DNA of 64,000 nucleotides, from the NCBI GenBank assembly GCA_964019415.1, contig OZ025871.1, positions 9,148,213 to 9,212,212 on the forward strand, in the 5' to 3' direction. Origin of the DNA: Ianthella basta. Lineage: Eukaryota > Porifera > Demospongiae > Verongiida > Ianthellidae. Below are positions 11,801-23,800 of the stretch, in pieces; the stretch's first letter is position 1, and each line of letters begins with the position of its first letter. The notes under the pieces were generated by a model. The model did not search any database. It saw only the letters and a list, made by a program, of their open reading frames with translations, and had not been told where the DNA came from. The position numbers and the translations under genes were made by a program.

Positions 11801-14800
11801 TCACTTGATATTGCTTACTTCGTTCTCTTTGAAGTATATATATGGCTTCATTTTTTAGCATTATCATAGTATAGAAGTTTCTAGCGTTCGCCATAATTCC
11901 TTACATTTTGTTACTAATTGCCTGAGCTCAAGCCACTTGTGGGCGTTACATTTGCAAAATTTCAGTTACTTTGAGTTATTGTATTACAGTTAATGTAATT
12001 ATATATGAATAATTTTATAGTTATGTAACATTCTCTTCTTCCACTGTTATAATACTTAATAGGCCATCAAAGAATACTATTGGAGGGAGCCAGGGGAAGA
12101 CACGCTCAGCTACGAATACCGAGAGTTTTGCTTTCAGGACAGTGATACAGCATTGCGCTATGTATACCTCTCTGCTCCCACCTTGACTGCTTCTGGTGTG
12201 GGATGGCATTGCAATGTGCTTCAAAACAAGGTAGGAATGAAAGCATCACTTCAGTGTGTTGTTGTGGTAGCAATGTGGTTGCTATGCTTCAGGAATTCTA
12301 CAGACCTGCCTATATATAGTCTTTTGGGTCTTGGGGCATATTAGAGTCCTGACAAAGCATTTGCGTAGTGAACGATTGAGGGACACACACATTGAGGCCC
12401 AGGTGAAACGATTCCCATATATAGACAGCTCTGCCCCCATAAGGGCTAGTATCAGCTTTACAGAATCGTGGGAATACTTAGGTACATAAAAGGCAAATTC
12501 ACCTTACTAATGTAATTGCTTTATGTGATTAGTCTCGTGCCCAGACCCTTCCCGAGGGGGGGGAGGAAGGGTCTGGTACGAAAGTGGGCAGGAAGTTTGG
12601 GCACAATGGAATGCAATTATGGATGATGACGTAATGCTGCATGTGATTAGTTACGGCTTCTCCAACACTTCGATCGCGAGTTTGACACCTGATCCTTCAT
12701 GAAGGCAATCAAGGGACTCACAACAATGGCAATCGAGGTAGGGCTGGCGCGCTGACGTAGAACATTGTAAATGGTGGGCAGCAGAGCATAGCTGAGAGAT
12801 CTACTGCCGCAAGTTGGCAGAATTACGAATACGTCTTTGCTGTAAACGAACTCCGACACTGCCTGGTACTACTTGTTCTTCAACTGTCTATATACAAGCT
12901 CTTTAGCTGCTCTGGAGATGGCTGCGTTCACTTCTGCAACTACGAACCTGCTAGCGTGTGTACTAGTATTATAACTTGTTCGTGAGGTGAGAAGTTGTGC
13001 AATATTTCCGCTACTAACAATCTGATTGGCGCTGCCCACATTCCGGCAGCAGTCACGAGAACCTGGCTATTTTCACCAGACCCTTCCTCCCCTCGCTAGC
13101 TTGCGTGCACTTTGGAAGGGTCTGGGAACGAGACTACCATGTAATATAGTACTCTTGATAGCTGAGTGAGTGGCACGAGCAAGCAGCTGCTTGTGTGGCA
13201 ACTAAATCCTAAAGAAACTATAATGTTTGTTATAGGAATGTAGTGAATTTCATGGAGCTATGAATAGTTAAAGACTGACTAGCTATAGCTAATAGTATAT
13301 GTATATCACGTCAATGTAACCCCTATATGTTCTCAGTGTGCCTTAACCCTTTATGCACCAATGAAGTCTAAAGTGGCCATGAGTTATATTACACATAAGT
13401 GCCAATGACCACTTTAGACGAATAATAAATGCTTTACGAGTGTTTTTCTCAGCAAAGGAAGCCCCAAGCCAAACCGAGCTAACAGCGCACCTGAACCAAT
13501 CAGAGAGCTTTGCTTTATTCAACACCTTCACCTTGTTCCATGGTAATGCGTGCAGCATACAAGGCTCGACCAAAGTTCAGACGAAATCGTGCCACATCTT
13601 CTTCGATGGTAGGTGAGAAGCACGCTGATAACGAAGTACTCCAAAATTGTCCTAAACCATTGCTCCTCACTGGGAGCACTTCTTCTTCAGCATTATAGAC
13701 AAGGGAGTGCCTCAGATGGTGCCAACACGTGATGAGCCGGATTCACAGGTGAATGTCCATTTTAATTCGGCTCCAGGTGCACCGTGCACATTTTATATTT
13801 CACGGCTAATAGGTTAATAAGCAATAGCAATCATGCAGATAATAAATTTATGGGGTACGTAGCAGCTGCATGAGGGTGAGCTGCTATAAGATTATTTTTG
13901 CCAAAGTCTCCATGTCTCATCATAAATCACATGGATCAGGTGATCCATTTCCTGATTTTTCTGGTTCCTAATTGAAGGATAGTAGATATTGGGAGCTTTG
14001 ACCTTCAGGAGCTCCATCTTGAACACATCCCTACCATGTCTCATGTGTATAAACTAAATTGAGGAAGAACAGTCACTTACTTCCATATACGTTCATCTCA
14101 CGAATTCTTCATTTGCTGAAGGGAATTGTGAAGTACTTACAATAGAACACTCGTTGCTACATTTTAGAAGTAGATGATGGATAGCTGCATGGCTTTGAGT
14201 TATGCAGAGGCAAACCAGTCGCGTTACAGCATAAACAAAGAGGGGGTTGTACCAGTGTTCTGTGTGCGATGACCTCTGAAATGGCTGTCCAAAGCTTGTG
14301 CAGCACACACTTATAGCGACGATCTTTCTTATCCATAAAATTGGGAGTCTCTGCATTCCCCTCGCGCATGTACCTGAGCAATCCTGACAGTAACTGATGC
14401 ACAGTAGTCTTCCTACAGTAGTCCCAGTCTCAGCAGCAAAACGAGAATTAAAGCCGTACGTACAAGAGACTTGGATCCGTCGACTATAGAACATGGTCGG
14501 GACACCTCTCCTCTTGTGCCCTCTCCCGGACTCCTTCCATAATTCAAAATTGTTTACTGCATGCCCACTCAATCATTTTCTCAGTATTTACTGGCTTGTA
14601 ACCCTCTTTCAGGTTTTCGAATTCAGCTTCCTGAAAGTGTGCATTGTTCTCCTTCTCGGGAAACTCCACATATGACTTGTCCTCGTTTTTGCCACTTCTT
14701 TTAGACGTGTGAGGCATGCCATCAGTGCTACCCTGCTTTCCTTTAGAATTCTTGAGACTAAGACATTTCTTCTGTGGAAATGGACAATTCTCCTTACATT

Positions 14801-17800
14801 TTGGGTAGTTGGTGTAGTCAGGGCAAGAGTATTCTACGAAATCCTCCGTGCACAAGCAAACACAACCAGATGTTAGCTGAGCCATCCTGAATTTAATTGA
14901 AAAACCTACGCAAACAGCAACAAATGAAAGCAGCCCTGGTGACGAATCTAGTATATGCGAGAGTCGCCAGTAGAAATCGAAGATTAGTGCAAATCGTTAT
15001 AATTCCAAATTGGCCGCAGAAAATTGGCTAATCTGAAGGGGCAGAAAGTGCCACTGGATGATATTTTTGGACCTTTTAAGTCAATGCGCTTGGACCAGGC
15101 ATGCCTTCTGCATTGTAAAACCACTATTTGGATCTTTTGACTGCAAAAGTCGCCCTTGGCTTCCTATCTTTGAAGACCTCTTGCATTCAGCCGGTGTGAC
15201 AGAGCCAACACTCTGTTGACAGCTCAATTCTCGCTACAGTAGAATTCCACAGATTTCCACAGCTATAGCACTATTAAACATCAATGCAGTGCGACATTAG
15301 ACCAAATTCATTAGGAGTTAAAGCTGAGCAGCCATTTTATATTGCCATTTTGTATCCTGCGTATATAAATATAATGGCGAGTTGGCTACATTCAACTAAT
15401 GATTTCTCGGCAACGGAAGCTCGGAAACATCCCAAACTTGCTGAACATTCTAATAAGAAATGTGGCTACCTAAATCATGGAGAATCGCCAAATCAACAAT
15501 ATGTGCTTATCTTCGATTTCTACTGGCGACTCTCACATATATCATTCATACCAACAATTGACAGCTTCAGAATCACATTGAATTTGCATTCTCTCTAAAT
15601 TCTGCCTGCAGCTTGTGCTATGTGTGTTTGTTGTAGCTACTCCTGGTATGCGAATCCTCCAATAGTTTTTGTTTGATTGGATGCTAATAGTATGCACATT
15701 CTGTAGTTGTTTTTGCACGACAAAGAGGCTCATAGCATTGTACATGTATGTAATAATTTAAGAATTATCTTCCGTTCAGGTGCATTTTAAAAAGCTAGAT
15801 GTTCTTGAGAATTTGAAGCAGTCACAGAAACACTGTACAGCTGAGATGAACAAAGGCATTTTCCCTCCCAGCTTGAAGTTCAACATTACATATGAAGACG
15901 GAAAGGCACATCGTAGTCATAAGCGGAAGGCTCACATTGTGTCACTGAAGGGCTGTGATGAAGAAGACGAAGTTACTTTTGAGATTGTAGTCTTTGAACC
16001 TCCTTTGTCACCATCGGGTATGTAGAATACTATTATGGGAAAGCATTGCTTATATTAATAGCCAAAAGCTGTATAATGAATGAAATGTTCCATGTGTTTA
16101 GAATTAAGTTTTACAGATTGTTGCATTTGCACAATGTATGTATAGTCTTTGTATCTACATATATAAATACGCAATGTCATATTTTGTTAATTAATTACCA
16201 TACCTGAATGAAGGTTTGTATTCCCCTTACAGATAATCGGGAACCAGTGAGAACATTCAATAGCACTGAATGCACCATCCCCATTGAGGAGGAAAGTCAA
16301 AGTAAGTTAAAACTACCTAGATTTATGTCTTTAGGAGAGGTTGTTGAGACATCCACTTGTCCACAATCGTGCTGGAAGTGGATGGCAAAGAAACTTTTCC
16401 AGTGTTATGATGCTATGCCACTGGGTGTCTTCACATATATGCCTGCTTTACAGAACTTGTAGCAGTTGTAACAACTTTCTCACTAGCCTTGCTTGTCCTA
16501 AGGTCGCAATGTTGTGCGCAAGCAGCCCACTAGAAACTGCTTTATTTTAAACCTAAGCATGTGTATGTGGTGTAATGAATTGGTTAAAATTGACTCTACA
16601 TCTTCCTGTGAACAACTCATCTCCCTCATCATGGTTTAGGGGCAAGAAAGACTCAGAGAATAAGAACTTTGGATATCTCTGTAAAGCCATGTGCTCATGT
16701 GAATAGTCCAGATTGGCGAATAAATGTGCAGCCATTTAGATTTTGTAAATGTGTGCTAGGAGTGAAGCTTGAATTTCAGCCCCCTAGGTTTAATAAGCAC
16801 TGGGTAAGTCAGTGTTTGGGTGAACCAGCATTGAAGAGCTTACACTTGGCAAACTGTTGTTGAATGTGCCATAGCAGCAAGATATACACTCCAAGGTCTA
16901 CTGCATCTAGTAACAAAATACATAACATTCTTGATTTCCATCTTACCATCAGCATTATTGTCTTCGCAAAATGAGTCACTTATCTCTAAGACACATGTGC
17001 AGCCCGTGCACATTCCTTCTGATCACACATACAGTTTCCTCTTGTAACTTGCTGAAACAGAACATGGATGTATGTATTCTTGTATGTTAATGCCACATGC
17101 TAACATTACATAGGCAGCTAGGATACTATAAATGACAACAATCCTTAATCTATACATTTTGCATTGCAATAATAATTACAATAGTTAGATGACTGAGGCT
17201 AATAATAATTATGCTTGGTTTCAATTGTGTGGCGAATTCCTTATTTAAACTGTTGCCAACTTCTCTAATAATGTATAATGCACTTACAAGTTTCTCTATC
17301 ATGTTATGTAACATGCAGTCAACATGCGTACACATTGGACATTGTGCAGAGAATTCACGTCCTGCAACAAGGCTTCAGAAAACTGATGGTGGGAAAATGA
17401 TGGTTCAGAGAGCTGAGGATGATAGAGGGAGAGTTCATCCTACTTACACTGATGGTCAGTCATTGCAATCGTTCTTAGGCAGTTTATGTACAAGTATTTG
17501 TAATTTAATTTAATTGTGTTCCATTATTGCCCTGTTCAGGTGATGATGATCATGCTCAGTTGCAACCTTTCCATGCTGAGAGCTCATGTGAGTAGAAAGG
17601 CACTAGCACGTACTGTTTTCCCTTTGCATAAATACATACACTATCGTGTGTGGTAGTGTATTTGTTCTATTTGCATACTCTTAATAATAATTATTATAAT
17701 TGGAGCAAATTGCATGATTGCACCAAATTTCGCATGTATGCCGCTCTCAGTCTCAGTTATATTTTTGTTATAGGGATGGCCGTGGCTGTTTGTATGCTGT

Positions 17801-20800
17801 ATGCTGTAATACAAATGATAAGTAATGCTGCAGGGGGAAGTTAATGAGCTTCGAGCGCAGTACTGACTTCAGTGGGATACAAGACGTTTCGATCCATAGA
17901 TCTTCATCAGTTGTAAATCAGAGTCATCAGATTGATTACAACTGATGAAGATCTACGGATCGAAACGTCTTGTATCCCACTGAAGTCAGTACTGCGCTCG
18001 AAGCTCATTAACTTCTCCCTGCATCGTGAACACGCAGTAATGAACCTCTACAGTATCATAAGTAATGCTACTCCTGAACAAAAGCAAGAACCAAAAAAAG
18101 AACTGCCAGCGAGGAAGGGAGACTGTACAGTTTACAGAGCTAATCTTAGTTCCAAGCGCAAGTGTAGGGACACAAGTGTAGTGCTATAATCATGGTGCAT
18201 CACTCTTCAATGTAGGGACAATATTGAATTAATGCTCCACTGCATAGTAGCCTTTCCTTGTTTCTGTACTTTTTATGCCAGCCTTTTATCTTTAGTAGTT
18301 TTTGTAGAAAATTTTAATTCTTTCTAGTGTATGATAATATCGTCAATAGAAGCCAGCATTTCATGCATTAGCTACCCCCCCCCCCCCCTTTAATGTTTAT
18401 AGATGGTCATGATGAAGATTTATCACCTGAAGCTACGTCTGTTGATGAGTCAGGGAAAGGGCAGCTTGGTAGTAAGTGAAATTTCATGTATGTGCGTACT
18501 TGCATGTGTGCATATGAACACGTGGGACATGTCAGTTGCATTTTCGTATCAATGAACCTAGCAGTTTCATCACATTGTGCTAATAGTTACATGCGTGATA
18601 TGCGTGTGACTTAAGGGCCCTCTGTGTGTACGTCGCGTGAAGCATCACATCCGGCATAAAATACATGAAGGTTTCAAAGGGATCTTTGGACTAGGCTGAT
18701 TTGAAGCAATCAGAGAATCCGCCATACATAGTTAGCAGTGAACGCGAAGATCTAAATTCTGATTTCCTGGCTGTGCTTGAGCAGTGTGAGCCAATGATGT
18801 CAGGAGATGTCGCACAATTTTGGTGCCTGAGTGGCAATCTCACAAGAATGTCATGTGATATGCCTGGCTGGTGGCATAAAATGGGCGTGTGCTGACAAAA
18901 CAACTTACCCGTCTTTCTTAAGAAGTTTCATTTTGTGAGCAAGCTTCAAATGGTTAGTACAGTAATTTCTCAAACCTTTCATGTGGGATTAAGCTTCACA
19001 ATATTGCTTCGGCAAGTTACAGTACCTGTGCATTAATTCCCACACAAACTGTATTTCATTCCATTTTCATCACTCTGAACTAGTCACAGTTTTCTGGCTA
19101 TAGTTCTAGAAACGATTGCTTTAAAGCTTAATCCCACGTGGGAAAGTTAAATAGTATGATTGCCAATAGAACCGTACCTTCTCCGCTGTCTGTAGTGTTC
19201 CATCTAAGACTGGTAGGGCATTTTGTGTTTTTAGGTGACATCGTTGGTGTCAATTATCTCAATCGTCCAAGCCATTACTAACAGCAGTCATACATAGATT
19301 TGGAGAATCTCCTCTCTCATTTGGTCCGTGTTTCACTCTGATCTAGCTAGTAGAAGATAGAATCAAAAATGTGAAGGTAAAATTGGCCACTGCGACATTA
19401 CACTTTGTCCTACATGCATAAAATGTGAAGTAATCTTCGCAGGCAGTTGCCAGAGCTATAATGTGTAATGGCTGCATTGCCATTTGAACGGACATCAGCA
19501 TCAATGCCACAACAGAATTCTTTCTGCACAGGTATAGCATGGCCAAAATCAAAGTGGTGGGACATTAGTCAGGCATCACATGGCACCTCCGAAAAGGGAA
19601 GGGTCAGGTTAAGTCTAATACATTGATTTGTACGTGCAGAATACAATTATGCGCTGTGGAATGTAATTATTGCACAATGTTGTGCATTACTTCTGGCCAC
19701 AAACATGCGCAATGGCTCACACATAATCCACATGCATTGTCATCACTCACTGCATCAAACTGCCAACTCGTAGCTGTGTCATCATTGCACTTCGCTTGCA
19801 GTAAGGTACGTAGCAAGGCCATCAGGAAGGCATAATATGAGCATCTACATAACACAGGCTCTTGCTAAAGCCAATCGGCATCCCTGCCAGAAACAATGCC
19901 AGACACAACCTGAAGTTAATTGCCCTGGATCATAATGCAATAGCCAAGACGTTGGACAGCTTCTGTCACTGCATATAGAACACTCTCTGGTCACCTGCCC
20001 TTCGTAGACACCATCCGATAGTTATTTCACACCTTTCCTACAACCTGCTTTGGCACGCAGCTATTGGTGTTGGGTACAAGTCAGCATATCATACTTAACC
20101 TGACTCTTCCATGTGCAGGAGGGGTCATGTGACACCTGACTACTAAGACCTGTTGTATGTGGTGATCTGTACACTTCTTGTATGTCATTTGTTATGTAGC
20201 TTTAGGGTATTGTAGCAAGCTGACATATTATGGCTATAGTACATCTTATATATGTATTTGATATGTTCCACTTGTAATTTGTGTTCATATGCATTCTGAC
20301 GCGTATACCATGAGAAACATGCTCGCCAATGCTCCTATAACCATTCTGTTGTCATTCTCGACAGGTAATGAAACAGGTCCCATGGAGGAATGTAACAGAA
20401 TGGCATTGATCTCACAGGAGAACAACCTCAAGCTCAATGTGAAATTGAATATGGGACTCCTTGACCAATTACAAATGGCAGCAGGAGGCTTTTTGAATGA
20501 AAGAGAAGTCCAGGCAGTGCAGAGTAAGGGAAATAATGCTGAACAGATGGGAGAAGTCATTCACATCTTGCTTGGGAAGAGGAATGCAAACTTTATGATC
20601 TTCTGTGCTAAGCTACGGAAGAGCAACAATGCTGTTTGGGCAGATGTGCTGGAAGGCATCGGTAAGCTGAATTCGATGTAAGCATAATTAATATACATAT
20701 TCTTAGGGGTCTGTAGTATTGCGATATGATCTCCTGCCAACATTTTGCTTTGTATTGTTGCACAATCACCGGTAGACATTTTTTATAATAATTACCCGCC

Positions 20801-23800
20801 TGTAACCTTTGCTGATGGTGTGACTTTCCCTTTCCATCAACCAGTGCTAATGCTTTGGCTGCCTACTTATGGCGCATGGTCACTCTTTGCAATTATATTT
20901 TAGCATACTAATATTATAGGCGTTGTGTACAATTTTAGTATCTTTCTCTTAAATTTATGTGATAAACTAGTCTAGGTTCATAATTTCTTGTATACACACA
21001 TTTACAATACACATCACATGATGCACAAGGTACAACAACTCACAAGTGCCACATCATAATACTATGTTGTCCAGCTATTCTATGTACAGTGGTGTTCGTT
21101 TTCAGTCTGCCATGTTGTACGTACATGGGAGAGAACAATGTGGTGCAGAGCAAAGTGATCAGTTGATATGTAGCACATGCACAGCACATGCACAGGGACT
21201 GGAAATCATGAACTGCTGTATGTGTGACAGGTCTCAGAAAGAAATTGTCTGGTTTTTTTTCTTCATTTTTTGTTATTAATAGAATGTCCCTTCAGCCTGA
21301 GGCTAGTCTGCTAGTGAGTCCAAACAGGAAACAAAAGTATAGAAACATATCTAATGGATCAGTGGCTGTTGGCGGTGACAGTGACCCGGCTGCTAAAGGG
21401 TCGGCTAAAGATCTGGAGGTTGCCGGTGCTGGTCCGGTTCACTGCCATTTTTCCCTTCCCCCCTTCTTTCCTTACCATGTGTAGTTCCGAACGTTATCTT
21501 TCATATCTAAGGATTGTAATATGCATCCATATATACAAACAATGTGATAATAAATTGTCTTAAAAGCCTATACATCACCATCATCGAATCATCTGCTGTC
21601 AAAAACAAAATGGAGGATCCCAGCTGTGCTAGGTAGAAATTGTCTGGATTGACAGCCTGCCAGCGTTATGGGGCCAAAAAAGAACAAGCAGGGTGATCCT
21701 AAGTTAGGGAATAACAATGACTGTTACAGATTTGGGACCTGGAATGTGAGATCATTGACAGGGAAAGAGATGGAGCTGATTGAAGAAATGAAGAAGTACA
21801 GATTGGATGTGTTAGGAGTAAGTGAAGGGAAGATGAGAGGAAATGGAATGAAAACAGTAGATGGTATGACTTGTGTGTACTCTGGTGTGCAGCAGGGAAG
21901 AGCTAAGGCTGGTGTAGCTATTTACATGGTGGAAGAATTGGCGATGTGCATTAAGGAGTGGAAGTGTATTAATGAGAGATTGGTGCTAGTGAGGCTGAAG
22001 ATAAGGGAGGAATGGGTGTGCTTTGTCCAAGTGTATGCCCCGACAGAAAACTGTTCTGTTGAAGAAAAGGAAGAGTTTTTTGATACCCTGCAGGAGACAG
22101 TGTCGGGCCTACAATCAAAAGATAAAATAATAATACTGGGAGATTTCAATGCTAGAGTGGGGAATAAAAGAGGAGAATGGAGAGAAGTGACTGGAGGGTA
22201 TGGTGAAGAGACATGTAATGATAATGGAAAGAGGTTACTTGAGTTCTGTGCTACAAATGGGCTGATTATCTCTAACACATGGTACCAACACAAAGAAATA
22301 CATCAATTTACATGGGAATGCAGAGGTAGAGGGCTAAAGTCAATTCTAGATTACTTCCTAGTAAGAAGAGAAGATAGGAGAAGGGTTAAGGATACCAAGG
22401 TTGTGAGAGGGGCAGAAATCGGTAGTGACCATTATTTAGTGCTGCTGAAGTTGACAAGAAGGCCTCACATAAGACAGGAGGTAAGGCGAAGTGATCACAG
22501 AAGGCTGCACTTAAACAGATGGAAGCTCAAAGAGAAGGAAGTACAATGGAGATTCAGGATGAAGTTAGAAAGGAGACTGGACAGGGCAAGATACTGGGAG
22601 GGCAGCAATGTAGAGGAAGTCTGGGGAGAGTTTAAGAAGAATGTAATGGAAACTGCAGCTGAGGTGTGTGGAACAAAACAGTACAGAAATGCTCAGAAAA
22701 GAACTAGATGGTGGAATGAGGAGGTGAAGCAGGCAATAAAGAATAAGAAGGTGGCTTACTTGAAGTGGCTGCAGCAACAGACATCGGAGGCAAAGGAGAG
22801 GTATCAAGAGGTGAAAAAGGAAGCTAAAAGAGTGGTGAGACAAGCAAGAAATGAGGAGTGGATTGACCTTGGCAGATCATTAGAGGATGACTTTCAAAAG
22901 AATCAGAAAAGGTTTTGGAGTAGGGTCCGCATGTGTAATGAAAATAAAGCAGATGTAGCTGGGAAAATATGTGATGAGAGTGGCCAGTTGATAGTAGATG
23001 ATGCGGGAGTTCGTAACCGATGGAAGGATTATTTTAGTGACTTACTGCAAGAAGATGCCCAAGGCCAGAATGGTAACCAAGTAGATAGGGAGGTGCAATT
23101 TGATGAAGAAGAGAGGGCACCAATTACAGTTGAGGAAGTAGAAGTGGCCATATTGAAGCTGAAAAACGGAAAGTCACCAGGTATATGTGGAATTAGTGCA
23201 GAGATGTTGAAAGCTGGAAGGACTGTAGTGGTGAAGTGGTTACATAGGATAATGAGCCTTGCATGGGAGAATGGACAAGTCCCAGAAGACTGGCGACGAG
23301 CTGTAATCGTGCCAGTACATAAGAAAGGAAGCAAAGTAAAGTGTGAGAACTACCGTGGCATAAGCCTGCTGAGTATCCCAAGCAAGGCCTACGCGAGGAT
23401 ACTGGATGAAAGGATAAGAGGCGTGACAGAGAGCAAGGTACTTGAGGCTCAGGGGGGCTTTAGAAAGGGCAGAAGTTGCACAGATCAGCTCTTTACCATA
23501 AGACAATTGAGTGAGAAGATGATAGAGAAGAACAAGAAGATGGTGGTGGCATGTGTGGATTTGGAAAAGGCGTATGACAGGGTGGGTAGAGATAAGTTAT
23601 GGAAAGTGCTAGAGGAATATGGTGTGAAGGGAAGACTGCTGAGGGCCATTAGATCATTGTACAAGAAGAGTGAAGGGTGTGTCAGAGTAAAGGATGAATT
23701 GTCAAGCTGGTTCCCAATAACACAAGGAGTGAGGCAGGGCTGTGTCATGTCAACATGGCTGTTTAATGTCTTCATGGATAAGATAGTGAGGGAAGGAATG

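Larger units (their letters stand above)
17818..18069. mobile_element. hairpin element with 12-bp target duplication and two hammerhead-like motifs
   Basis: The insert is flanked by direct copies of ATAAGTAATGCT (17818-17829 and 18058-18069). Inside, arms 17829-17916 and 17936-18023 are 88-bp inverted copies with two visible differences and a 19-base loop. Each arm carries one hammerhead-ribozyme-like motif, in opposite orientation. About 35 bp of non-inverted sequence follows the right arm. No ORF of note lies inside. I read it as a non-autonomous element related by its RNA motif to the Penelope-like elements further right, inserted in intron 7 of the ZU5/CARD-like gene. Confidence 0.75.

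Noticed and set aside
21240..21656. Repeated word GAAATTGTCTGG as a possible target duplication of the RTE-like element
   Set aside because: Both copies lie upstream of the element's ORF and none is found after its 3' tail.
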